64,000 nt of DNA from Cystobacter ferrugineus (GCF_001887355.1 NZ_MPIN01000001.1:1-64000); one strand, 5' to 3'. Positions 17,973 to 25,516 are shown, numbered from the stretch's first letter. The notes: generated by a model from the sequence alone, not told the origin. Program-made: numbers and translations.

Positions 17973-18320
17973 TCACTCCACCGGCTCGCCCGTCTTCGGG
18001 GTGACGGTGTGGATGTGGGCGCGCAGTCCCCGGACGTCGACGGACACCGTCTCGAAGCGCCGCAGGAGCAGCGCGGTGAGCGACACGTCCACCCAGACCC
18101 GATCGATGTCGAGCCGCCAGGACGCATCGTGGGGTTCCTGACGGCTCAGCGAAAAGTCGCGCAGGTGGACGCGCCCGCGAGCACGAGGAGCACGCGGCGC
18201 CACCGGACCTTGGGGCGGAGGAGTGACACGGAGAGAAAGGTCGGCATTCGGCGCGTGGCGCGCTACAGCCCTGGAGCGGATTTCTTGCCGGAGGGGTCGC
18301 CACTGGTACCTTCCGCCCAC
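17973..18320 (-). pseudogene. AsmA/translocation-like N-terminal fragment
   Basis: The frame encodes about 115 residues. The last 65 (GRVHLRDFSLSRQEPHDASWRLDIDRVWVDVSLTALLLRRF.. RGLRAHIHTV) resemble the first repeats of AsmA-like envelope proteins, which normally run to many hundreds of residues behind a membrane anchor. Here there is no anchor helix, the upstream part is arginine-rich and unconvincing, and the frame stops at 17973. I read it as the remnant of a deleted gene. It lies back to back with ftsB. Confidence 0.4.
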
Positions 18321-18322
18321 TC

Positions 18323-18598
18323 ATGACGGTGCGGCGAAAGCTCCTGGCGGTGGCGGCGTGCGTGGCCGCGCTCCTGACCGTGGTCTCGGCGGCGGATGCG
18401 AAGGGTTTTCGCCGCTACCTGAGCCTGCGCCAGGACGTGGAGGCCATCCACGAGCGCAACCAGGCCCTCTCCGCGCAGAACGAGGCCCTGCGGCGCGAAA
18501 TCAACGCGCTGCGCACCGACCCTTCCGCCCTCGAGCGCGCCGCGCGCGAGGAGCTGGGCTACATCAAACCCGGCGAGATCGTCTTTCACCTGGAGTGA
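18323..18598 (+). CDS. ftsB: Septum formation initiator FtsB/DivIC family
   Basis: 91 residues: short cytoplasmic basic start, one membrane helix (LLAVAACVAALLTVVSAA), then a coiled coil (DVEAIHERNQALSAQNEALRREINALRTD) and the family ending ALERAAREELGYIKPGEIVFHLE. FtsB pairs with FtsL and recruits septal peptidoglycan synthesis. It is a bitopic inner-membrane protein with the coil in the periplasm. It is followed 4 bp later by the diguanylate cyclase gene, so the two are likely cotranscribed. Confidence 0.9.
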   Translation: MTVRRKLLAVAACVAALLTVVSAADAKGFRRYLSLRQDVEAIHERNQALSAQNEALRREINALRTDPSALERAAREELGYIKPGEIVFHLE

Positions 18599-18602
18599 CA
18601 CC

Positions 18603-20768
18603 ATGAGCTCGCACCCGGCACTCTCCGCCGTCCTCAAGTTGCCGCGCCTCGCGGTGCGGGCCGTGCCCATCGGGGCGGTGCTGGCCACGTTCGTCCACCT
18701 GGCGCGCGGGGGCTTCCGGAGCCTGCACACCCTGGGCTGGGACGAGGCCGGGCTCGTGCTCTTCCTGCTGGCCGGGCTCGGGGTCATCGGCTGGCGGCGT
18801 TTCACCCGCGACGCCGTGGGCGCGCCGCTCTTCCTCCAGGACGATCTGGAGCTGGGCGCGGTGTTCCTCGCCTCGGCCTACATCGTGGTGGCCATCGCCG
18901 GTGGTGAGCTCTTCCCGCTCGTCTATCTGCTCATGGCGTGCCTGGTCGCCTTCCTGCCGCACCGCGCCAGCCTCGCACTGGTGGCCGTGGCGCTCGCGTT
19001 CGACGCGCTGCTCACCCTGGGCGGCCCCGCGCGCGGTGGCCTGTCCTCCTTCCTCACCCACACGCTCTTCCTGTCGCTCTTCGCGGTGCTCAACCACCTG
19101 GTGCTCGCCGCGCGCATCGCCGCCGCGCGCCGCGCCGAGAACGCCGCGGTGGACAAGCGCATCAAGGAAGTGGAGGAGCGCGCCCGCACCTTCCGCCTCG
19201 TCAACGCCGGCGCCCACGACAGCCCTCCCGACGAGAAGGATCAGGAGAAGTGGCTGGTCGCCTCGGTGAAGGAGATCGAGGGCGCGGTGGGCGCGGCGCT
19301 GGAGATCGCCGAGACGGCGCTCAAGACGAACACCTGCGCCGCCTTCCTGCTCACCTCGGACGACAAGGGCCTCAAGCTGTACGACTGCCGCAGCGCGAGC
19401 GATCACGTGCAGCGCGAGCGCTTCAACGCGGGCGAGGGCGTGCTGGGCGGAGTGCTCAAGCGCCGGGCCCCGGTGCGGATGCACTCGGCGCACGGACTCA
19501 AGGGCATCACCTGGTACGACGGGAGCGCGCCCACGGTGGGCGCCGTGCTGGCCGTGCCCATCATCGAGGGCGGAGGGCTGGTGCGCGGCGTGCTCGTGGC
19601 GGATCGCCTCACGCACAATCCGTTCTCGGATGACGACGAGAAGCTCTTCACCACCATCGCCGCGGAGGTGCTGCGCTCCATCGAGGTGGAGCGGGTGATG
19701 TCGTACATCCGCAAGACGCGCGACGAGAAGGATCGGTTCTTCCGCGCCATCGAGGAGCTCAACCGCGCGGGCAGCCCCGAGCAGGTGTTCCTCGCGGTGC
19801 TGGAGAGCGCGCGGCAGCTCGCGGGGCTGGACTTCAGCGCCGTCACCATCGTGAGCGAGGTGGAGGGCAAGCGCGTGCACAAGGTGGCGCGGATGCTCGG
19901 CGTGAGCGCGGCGGGCAAGGCGCTCGAGGGCCGCACCTTCCCGGACAACAACGGCCTGGTCGCCAACGTGGTGCGCTACGGCGCGCCGCTGCCCGGACGG
20001 GACTTGAAGGCCATGGACCGCCAGGTCATCTTCGACGAGGAGAGCCAGATAAGGGGGCTCGCGGCGCTGAAGATCTTCCCGCTCACGGCGGGAGACCGGA
20101 TCCTCGGCACGCTGGTGGCGGGCTCGCGGCGCAAGACGGCGCTGGATCATGACGTGCTGCGGATGTTGGAGGTCATCGCCATCCAGGCGGCGCAGGCGGT
20201 GCTGCGCGCCCAGCTCTACGAGCAGATGGAGCGCATGGCGACGACGGACGGCATGACGGGCCTGTACAACAACCGCACCTTCCAGGCGAAGGCGGACGAG
20301 ATGCTGGCGCACTCGCGGCGCTACGGGCGCAAGTGCTCGCTGGTGCTCACGGACGTGGACCACTTCAAGAGCGTCAACGACACCTACGGCCACCTCACGG
20401 GAGACCAGGTGCTCAAGGGCGTGGCGCGCATCCTCAAGCAGCAGGCGCGCGACACGGACATCGTGGCGCGCTACGGCGGCGAGGAGTTCGCCATCCTCAT
20501 GCCGGAGACGGACGCCAAGGGCGCCAAGGTCATCGCCGAGCGCATCCGCGAGGCCATCAAGGCCGAGGTGTTCCAGACGGAGATGGGCCCGCTGAAGGTG
20601 ACGCTGTCCTTGGGCATCGCGACGGCGCCGGACCACGGCCTGGACAAGCTGGTGCTGGTGGAGCAGGCGGACCAGTGCCTGTACTACGCCAAGCGCCACG
20701 GCCGGAACCAGTCCGTCACCGTGGCCGAGGCGCAAGGGGGCCGCAAGCTCCAGGCCGCCGAGGGGTAG
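18603..20768 (+). CDS. Diguanylate cyclase with N-terminal membrane domain and two GAF domains
   Basis: 721 residues. About residues 40-180 hold five or so membrane helices, followed by a coiled linker, a GAF domain (about 215-365), a second GAF (about 385-535) and a GGDEF domain (about 545-705). The active-site loop is RYGGEEF (G625-F629), a functional variant, with an intact inhibitory I-site RDTD (616-619) five residues before it, so an active, product-inhibited c-di-GMP synthase is expected. LTDVDHFKSVNDTYGH supplies the metal site. It follows ftsB by 4 bp. Its last 250 bp are duplicated 2.9 kb downstream. Confidence 0.95.
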   Translation: MSSHPALSAVLKLPRLAVRAVPIGAVLATFVHLARGGFRSLHTLGWDEAGLVLFLLAGLGVIGWRRFTRDAVGAPLFLQDDLELGAVFLASAYIVVAIAGGELFPLVYLLMACLVAFLPHRASLALVAVALAFDALLTLGGPARGGLSSFLTHTLFLSLFAVLNHLVLAARIAAARRAENAAVDKRIKEVEERARTFRLVNAGAHDSPPDEKDQEKWLVASVKEIEGAVGAALEIAETALKTNTCAAFLLTSDDKGLKLYDCRSASDHVQRERFNAGEGVLGGVLKRRAPVRMHSAHGLKGITWYDGSAPTVGAVLAVPIIEGGGLVRGVLVADRLTHNPFSDDDEKLFTTIAAEVLRSIEVERVMSYIRKTRDEKDRFFRAIEELNRAGSPEQVFLAVLESARQLAGLDFSAVTIVSEVEGKRVHKVARMLGVSAAGKALEGRTFPDNNGLVANVVRYGAPLPGRDLKAMDRQVIFDEESQIRGLAALKIFPLTAGDRILGTLVAGSRRKTALDHDVLRMLEVIAIQAAQAVLRAQLYEQMERMATTDGMTGLYNNRTFQAKADEMLAHSRRYGRKCSLVLTDVDHFKSVNDTYGHLTGDQVLKGVARILKQQARDTDIVARYGGEEFAILMPETDAKGAKVIAERIREAIKAEVFQTEMGPLKVTLSLGIATAPDHGLDKLVLVEQADQCLYYAKRHGRNQSVTVAEAQGGRKLQAAEG

Positions 20769-20770
20769 GG
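20520..20770 (+). repeat. Direct repeat, copy 1 (3' end of dgc)
   Basis: This 251-bp stretch is the native end of the diguanylate cyclase gene plus two bases beyond its stop. It recurs at 23443-23693 with one difference (C at 20759, T at 23682; synonymous Ala codon). Identity begins at GGCGCCAAGG and ends abruptly at TAGGG. Offset between copies is 2923 bp. Confidence 0.97.
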
Positions 20771-20787
20771 GGCGATTCACGGGGAGT

Positions 20788-20814
20788 GAGGGTTGAGGTA
20801 TCCTCGGGATACCC
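20788..20814 (+). promoter_or_regulatory. SD-hairpin-start arrangement before the ATPase remnant
   Basis: GAGGG (20788-20792) and a 4-nt spacer are followed by the hairpin GGTATCC-TCG-GGATACC (20797-20813), one base, then ATG at 20815. With the hairpin folded, the distance from the Shine-Dalgarno to ATG is about 5 nt. The intact ATPase gene has the same layout with a different stem sequence (23713-23748). Confidence 0.5.
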
Positions 20815-21010
20815 ATGCTGACGTCCCTGAACGTCATTGGCTTTCGCAACCGCACCTCCCTGTCGGTTCGCGGTCACGGGGCCAGCGACCCTCACAAGGA
20901 GCGGGTGGCAGAGACAGCTGAGCCCCCCGGGCATTTGCGCCCCCCTGTATGGTTGGGCATTCCGCATCCTATCCTCCAGGATTGTTTCACCTGGGGGATA
21001 GGCCAGCGCT
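20815..21010 (+). pseudogene. Broken start of an AAA ATPase gene
   Basis: The first 20 or so codons (MLTSLNVIGFRNRTSLSVRG) are clearly homologous to the start of the intact ATPase at 23749 (MLTSLRVTGFRNFASLSMEG), with several synonymous third-base changes between them. After about 20875 the similarity ends and the frame runs on as non-protein-like sequence into the toxin's upstream region. No Walker A motif is left. The fragment marks the left junction of the inserted toxin cassette and shows that an ATPase allele once followed dgc directly. Confidence 0.75.
20968..21002 (+). promoter_or_regulatory. Long hairpin covering the toxin gene's ribosome-binding site
   Basis: CCTATCCTCCAGG (20968-20980) pairs with CCTGGGGGATAGG (20990-21002) over 13 positions with one T-G wobble; the loop is ATTGTTTCA. 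The 3' arm holds the only good Shine-Dalgarno candidate (GGGGGA or AGG), 8-12 bp before the ATG at 21011, so folding would hide it. Confidence 0.5.
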
Positions 21011-22651
21011 ATGGCGAATGAAAACCGGAGTCTTGGGGCGGGGAAGGGCGGCGGAACGCAGCTGAAGGGCCGGCGGGGCGCTCCACCGTGGGCGCCGACC
21101 GGGGCCCTCTGGCTCATTGTCCTGATTTTCCATGCGGCCTGCGCGTCGCAGGGGCCCGCGTCAAGCAGGGGGACCGGGGGCGGCCGGGCAGGTGGCGAGG
21201 CCGCGGAGAGCGAGGCGCGAGCGGCACCGAGGGAGCTGCAGCCGGTGCTTGTCGTGTACGCGGCCGAGGTGGAGGCGCGCGGCAGCACGCGGGTGGTGGC
21301 CGTCACGCGGGAGGAGTACCAGCGCGCGGTGGCGCAACTCCTCCAGCGCCACCAGGTGCACGGGACGCCCCAGGAGGCCGCCCAGGGGCTGCTCCAGGCC
21401 ATGCCCGAGGAGGAGCTGCTCGCCGAGGTGTACCGGGACAAGGTGCTCACGCTGGTGCCGCTCACCGACAAGGGCCCGCTCGTCCCCGAGGCCGAGGCGG
21501 CGCTCAAGGCGAAGTACCTGCGGTGGTGTCAGCCACGGGGCGGCGGGGACTGCTTGGGCCTCTTCACAGATGGGCCCTACCTGCGCACCGACGACAGGCG
21601 CACCCTGGCGCTCGCCCTGGCCTTCGGAGGTGTGCTTGACGAGACGCGAGCGGCCCTCGGGCGCGAGCTCAGCCCTCAGGCGCTGCTCTCCTCGCTGGTG
21701 TGGGCCGCGGGCCTGTATCTGGCCCTCTGGCTGCTACCCGAGCCGAGCACCAAGGCGGCGGCCGCCGCGCTATCGGTGGTGCTGCTGGCCTGGTTGGGCG
21801 TGGACGCCATGTGGGGCCTCATGGACGGGTGGGCCCGCATGGCGCACGCGGCGCACGAGGCCACAACCTTCGAGGAGCTGCGCGACGCCGGCGAGGCCTT
21901 TGGCAAGCACATCGGTACGAACGCCGCTCGCGCCCTCATTCTTGGGGTGGCCACCCTCACCGGGCGGACGCTCGGAGAGGTGGCCACGCACCTGCGCTCG
22001 CTGCCGAGGTTCAACCAGGTGGAGGCGCAGTGGGCGGCCCAGGGCATGGAGGGCTCGGTGGCGGTGGCCATGGAGGAATCCGCCGCGGTGGAGGTGGTGG
22101 TGGAGCAGAGCCGCGCCCTCGTCGTTCTCACGTCCCCGCAGGCGGCGGTTGCCATCAACGTCCTGACGAGGAGTGGCAGCTCGGGAGCAGCTGGAGGGCA
22201 CTCAGGCACCATCGCAATACAGCACCGTGGTGGCAACAAGCAGGTCATCCTCAGCAGCGGCGAGCGCTGGCACCTCCCGCGAGGCAGGAGCTACAAGGAC
22301 ATTCCGGCGGAGGACAGGCTCGGCGACGAACTGCAGGCGGCCGTGAGGGAGGAGGCGGCGAGATGGTCCCAGGCGAGACTCTCGAGGGAGGAGCGAGATG
22401 CAATCAAGGCCATGAGGAACGCGGGAAAGGAGCACCGGGCGAATCTGCTCGAGCGTCAGGCTCGTGGGCGGTGGGTCGAGAGACAGGTAGCCAACCGTTT
22501 CCCGCACCTATCCTGGAACCAGCGAGGCGTAGACGTCACCGGTCCAGGTGGACAGAGCTACCACTACGAGATCCTGTCTGGTACGGAGTCAAACTTCGCG
22601 CTGCATGGGCGCCGGATGGCGAGCACCTTCTTCCGCATGATCTTCTTCTGA
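21011..22651 (+). CDS. SitA-like polymorphic lipoprotein toxin
   Basis: 546 residues. A basic N-terminus and hydrophobic segment end in a lipobox-like FHAAC (Cys near residue 43). The middle carries features I associate with myxobacterial SitA toxins (SitA5-like): LKAKYLRWCQPRGGGDCLGLFTDGPYL, LALALAFGGVLDETR, LYLALWLLPEPSTKAAAA..LAWLGVDAMWGLMDGW, and ATTFEELRDAGEAFGKHIGTNAARALIL. The C-terminal 130 residues are a separate toxin domain (GRWVERQVANRFPHLSWN.. GVDVTG..YHYEILSGTESNFALHGRRM) whose E/D/E spacing suggests a nuclease. SitA proteins move between kin by outer-membrane exchange and kill cells lacking the cognate immunity. The next gene, 7 bp on, should be that immunity gene. Confidence 0.75.
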   Translation: MANENRSLGAGKGGGTQLKGRRGAPPWAPTGALWLIVLIFHAACASQGPASSRGTGGGRAGGEAAESEARAAPRELQPVLVVYAAEVEARGSTRVVAVTREEYQRAVAQLLQRHQVHGTPQEAAQGLLQAMPEEELLAEVYRDKVLTLVPLTDKGPLVPEAEAALKAKYLRWCQPRGGGDCLGLFTDGPYLRTDDRRTLALALAFGGVLDETRAALGRELSPQALLSSLVWAAGLYLALWLLPEPSTKAAAAALSVVLLAWLGVDAMWGLMDGWARMAHAAHEATTFEELRDAGEAFGKHIGTNAARALILGVATLTGRTLGEVATHLRSLPRFNQVEAQWAAQGMEGSVAVAMEESAAVEVVVEQSRALVVLTSPQAAVAINVLTRSGSSGAAGGHSGTIAIQHRGGNKQVILSSGERWHLPRGRSYKDIPAEDRLGDELQAAVREEAARWSQARLSREERDAIKAMRNAGKEHRANLLERQARGRWVERQVANRFPHLSWNQRGVDVTGPGGQSYHYEILSGTESNFALHGRRMASTFFRMIFF

Positions 22652-22658
22652 GGGCCGC

Positions 22659-23276
22659 GTGACTCCCAACATTCACTACGAGCATCGAGAGATTGTGGGC
22701 GAGCGGCTGGAGCTGACGGACAAGAAGGCCATCTACTGGCTCGGGCCGGACGTCACGCTTCGGGGCTGTACGCTGGTCACCAACATTTCGGCGCGGTGGC
22801 TGCACCTGGTATCGGGAAACCTGATCGACTGCACCATTCACGCGAAGAGCCAGCTGAAGACCCTGCCGTGGGCACCAATGAAGTTGAAGGGGTGCAGGTT
22901 CAAGGGTCACTTCGGCGGTAACGACTTCGGCTTTCGCGAGGACGTGGACGACAGGTGGATGACTGGTGGAATCGAGGACTGCGACTTCTCCGAGGCCCGT
23001 CTCAACGGATGCGCCTTCTACAACTGCGACATGAGCACGATTCGCCTGCCTCGCTGGCCGTGCTTCACATTCTTGGAACCACTCAAGCACGCGGCGGAAC
23101 TGCGCCAGCACACTTGGCCCGGTCGGGTCGGCCGGGTCACCATCGAGGTGGTCTGCGAGTCGACCAAGGACACGGCCGCGGTCACCTGGCACGCGCCCAC
23201 CGTGGCCGAGAAGATGGACACGACGGTTGAGGAGCTGCGCGCCGCCCTGGAGACAGCCTCCGGGATTTTCATGTAG
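22659..23276 (+). CDS. Probable immunity protein (pentapeptide-repeat-like)
   Basis: 205 residues from a GTG 7 bp after the toxin stop. The first two thirds contain loose pentapeptide-type turns (DVTLRGCTLV, GNLIDCTIH, MKLKGCRFKG, GGIEDCDFSEARLNGCAFYNCDMSTIRLP), predicting a right-handed beta-helix; the C-terminus is helical (VAEKMDTTVEELRAALETA). No signal peptide, so it acts in the cytoplasm. By position it neutralises the adjacent SitA-like toxin; this is inference. Cysteine content is high for the genome. A hairpin terminator follows. Confidence 0.6.
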   Translation: MTPNIHYEHREIVGERLELTDKKAIYWLGPDVTLRGCTLVTNISARWLHLVSGNLIDCTIHAKSQLKTLPWAPMKLKGCRFKGHFGGNDFGFREDVDDRWMTGGIEDCDFSEARLNGCAFYNCDMSTIRLPRWPCFTFLEPLKHAAELRQHTWPGRVGRVTIEVVCESTKDTAAVTWHAPTVAEKMDTTVEELRAALETASGIFM

Positions 23277-23309
23277 GGCGGGCGCGAGTTCGCGCTGGGA
23301 CAAAGAAAA

Positions 23310-23339
23310 CCCTGGCCCGAGGAGACCTCGGAGCCGGGG
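23310..23339 (+). terminator. Hairpin after the toxin-immunity pair
   Basis: CCTGGCCCGAGG pairs with CCTCGGAGCCGGGG around the loop AGA: inner stem CCGAGG/CCTCGG (23317-23322 with 23326-23331), outer stem continuing through one bulge. Lies 34 bp after the immunity stop. No U-tract. Confidence 0.55.
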
Positions 23340-23442
23340 CTGTCGTCGCACTAATGTCCCCGCAACTACGGGCGGGCACGCGCTCACGGCGTATGTCGAG
23401 CCTCCGGCCCAGGTGCTGCTAGCGGTACTGTCACCAATCCCC

Positions 23443-23693
23443 GGCGCCAAGGTCATCGCCGAGCGCATCCGCGAGGCCATCAAGGCCGAGGTGTTCCAGA
23501 CGGAGATGGGCCCGCTGAAGGTGACGCTGTCCTTGGGCATCGCGACGGCGCCGGACCACGGCCTGGACAAGCTGGTGCTGGTGGAGCAGGCGGACCAGTG
23601 CCTGTACTACGCCAAGCGCCACGGCCGGAACCAGTCCGTCACCGTGGCCGAGGCGCAAGGGGGCCGCAAGCTCCAGGCCGCTGAGGGGTAGGG
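23443..23693 (+). repeat. Direct repeat, copy 2 (duplicated dgc 3' fragment)
   Basis: It encodes the last 82 residues of the cyclase (from AKVIAERIREAIKAEV to the stop) without GGEEF, so it is not a functional gene on its own; an open frame entering from upstream (23227) is fortuitous. It is 250/251 identical to 20520-20770. Sequence before and after differs from copy 1 at once. Confidence 0.95.
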
Positions 23694-23712
23694 CGGGGGC
23701 TGAAAAACTCAC

Positions 23713-23748
23713 GAGGGGCGCGGGGGTGCCGTATTCTCGACGGCACCC
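23713..23748 (+). promoter_or_regulatory. SD-hairpin-start arrangement before the intact ATPase
   Basis: GAGGGG (23713-23718), spacer CGCGG, then a perfect 9-bp hairpin GGGTGCCGT-ATTCTCG-ACGGCACCC (23724-23748) that abuts the ATG at 23749. With the hairpin folded the Shine-Dalgarno sits 5 nt from ATG, as in the broken copy, although the stem bases differ between copies. Confidence 0.55.
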
Positions 23749-24852
23749 ATGCTGACGTCCCTGCGAGTTACCGGTTTCCGCAACTTCGCCTCCCTGTCCA
23801 TGGAGGGGCTGACGCGCGTCAACCTGCTAGTAGGAGAGAACAACGCCGGGAAGACGTCCGTGCTGGAGGCAGCTGAGATTCTTCTGCTCGCCCAGACTTC
23901 TTCCTTCGCGCTCGCACGCGGTCCGATGCGCCGAGGCGAAAACGTGCCTCCACGCCTTGGTGATGATGGTGATGATGAGCCCTACTCCAGAGCGGAGATT
24001 TACCTGGGGAACCTTTTCCATGGGCACGAAACATCGCCAGGCAACAAGTTCGAACTTCACGGCGAAACCTCGCGAGGCCCTCTCTCTGTCTCCTGCTCTC
24101 TGGAGATAGCCGAGACTGAACCCATCGACGATGAGGACGTACCCGTTAGAGCGCAGACCACGGAAACCTTGGTGCGCATCGTGCGGATGGCTGAGACTGG
24201 GACGAGAACATCCAGTCTTCCTCTCGAACTCTCTCGAGCCACTGAGAAAATGCTGCGGCAGCGTCGGATGTCTTTTGAATTCGGAATGTCGGCCCTGCAG
24301 TTCGTCGGAACGGCATCCCCTCGTAGGGATGCTCTCCATGTACTGTGGGATGGGATCGTGCTGACGCCAGAAGAGCAGAAGGTCATCGAAGCGATGCAGC
24401 TCATCCAGTCCGATATTGAGCGGATTGCTTGGCTCTCATATTCGAGCAGTGGGACTGATGGCTTCTTCGTAAAGCTTCAGCATTCGGATCGGAGGGTTCC
24501 TCTTGGCAGCATGGGGGAGGGCATCAAGCGGCTGCTCGTGCTGGCCTTGAATCTCGTCAAATCGGCGGGCGGCTATCTGCTGGTCGATGAGATCGATACG
24601 GGCCTGCACTACTCGGTCATGGTGAAGATGTGGAAGCTCGTGGTGGAGACCGCTCGGCGGTTGGACATCCAGGTCTTCGCCACCACGCACAGCCTCGATT
24701 GCATCCAGGCCCTCGCGGGCCTCTACGAGAGCGATCCTGATGTGCGCGAGGAGATCTCGCTTCATCGCATCGAGAAGGGCGCGCCGGCCAGCATCCGGTA
24801 CTCCGCCGATGAGATCCTCAACGCCGCCCAGCGTCAGGTGGAGGTGCGGTAG
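23749..24852 (+). CDS. OLD/AAA_15-type ATPase
   Basis: 367 residues. Walker A is GENNAGKTS (29-37), the ABC-like signature is LGSMGEGIKRLLVLAL (about 247-262), Walker B is YLLVDEIDTGLHYS with Asp280-Glu281, and the switch histidine is in FATTHSLDCIQAL. This is the OLD/RecF-like ATPase core without a fused nuclease. The next gene, a TOPRIM-like DUF3226 protein, starts on the last base of this stop (TAGTG), so the pair is translationally coupled and probably forms one complex. The middle third (about 23880-24480) is visibly less GC-rich than neighbouring genes, suggesting acquisition. Compare AriA of PARIS. Confidence 0.85.
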   Translation: MLTSLRVTGFRNFASLSMEGLTRVNLLVGENNAGKTSVLEAAEILLLAQTSSFALARGPMRRGENVPPRLGDDGDDEPYSRAEIYLGNLFHGHETSPGNKFELHGETSRGPLSVSCSLEIAETEPIDDEDVPVRAQTTETLVRIVRMAETGTRTSSLPLELSRATEKMLRQRRMSFEFGMSALQFVGTASPRRDALHVLWDGIVLTPEEQKVIEAMQLIQSDIERIAWLSYSSSGTDGFFVKLQHSDRRVPLGSMGEGIKRLLVLALNLVKSAGGYLLVDEIDTGLHYSVMVKMWKLVVETARRLDIQVFATTHSLDCIQALAGLYESDPDVREEISLHRIEKGAPASIRYSADEILNAAQRQVEVR

Positions 24853-25508
24853 TGCCGCCTCCGCCGAAGAACAGCCCGTACCGTCTGATCGTCGAGGGGC
24901 CCGACGATCTGCACGCGGTCACCCATCTGATGAAGCGGCATGGGTTCGATTGGGACGATGCCGCGCGGACCCGGCCCTTCATCGAGAGCGCGGGTGGAAT
25001 CGATGAGCTGCTCGAGCCGCTCAAGCGCTCTACCGATGCCAAGAGCTACGCCCGCCTGGGACTGGTGCTCGACGCGGATCTCAAGGTCACCGACCAGTGG
25101 GCCCGGGTCCGGGGGTGCTTTTCGTCCCTGGGCATCCTCCTTCCGGATGCCCCCTCCGCGGAGGGCACCATCGTCGATATCCAACAGCCTGGGCTCAAGG
25201 TCTCGCGCGTGGGGTTCTGGCTCATGCCCGACAACCAGCAGCCGGGGATTCTCGAGGACTTCCTGGGCAGACTGGTCCCCGTGGACGATCCGTGCTGGGC
25301 GTACGCGGATGAAGTCACGAATCAATCGCGAGCGCGCGGCGGTCGGCTGGCGCAGAAGGACCACGCGAAGGGACGCATCCATACCTGGCTCGCATGGCAG
25401 AAGGAGCCCGGCATGCCGTTCGGTACGGCGTTGACCGCGAAGCTCCTCGGCCACGACTCTCCCGAGGCCCTCCGCTTCGTGGCTTGGTTCCAGCGCCTCT
25501 TCAGTTGA
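24852..25508 (+). CDS. DUF3226 / TOPRIM-like protein
   Basis: 218 residues from a GTG that overlaps the ATPase stop by one base. TOPRIM-type acidic residues are visible: VEGPDDLHAV (Glu15, Asp18-Asp19) and LGLVLDADLK (Asp74-x-Asp76). The family sequence VGFWLMPDNQQPGILEDFLGRLV is present, then HAKGRIHTWLAWQKEPGMPFGTALTAKLL. DUF3226 proteins are thought to be metal-dependent nucleases of the OLD-TOPRIM type; together with the ATPase this resembles split OLD or PARIS-like (AriA-AriB) defence modules, in which the ATPase senses a phage trigger and the TOPRIM protein cuts nucleic acid. Function is inferred from family and pairing only. Confidence 0.8.
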   Translation: MPPPPKNSPYRLIVEGPDDLHAVTHLMKRHGFDWDDAARTRPFIESAGGIDELLEPLKRSTDAKSYARLGLVLDADLKVTDQWARVRGCFSSLGILLPDAPSAEGTIVDIQQPGLKVSRVGFWLMPDNQQPGILEDFLGRLVPVDDPCWAYADEVTNQSRARGGRLAQKDHAKGRIHTWLAWQKEPGMPFGTALTAKLLGHDSPEALRFVAWFQRLFS

Positions 25509-25516
25509 TGGGGTAG

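Noticed and set aside
23227-23691. A possible small gene ending in the cyclase C-terminus
   Set aside because: The N-terminal part is out-of-frame junk from the immunity gene region; the rest is the duplicated dgc tail without GGEEF. Treated as a repeat.
20520-23693. Insertion sequence or prophage flanked by direct repeats
   Set aside because: The repeats are 251 bp of coding sequence, not short target duplications; there is no transposase or integrase and no terminal inverted repeat.
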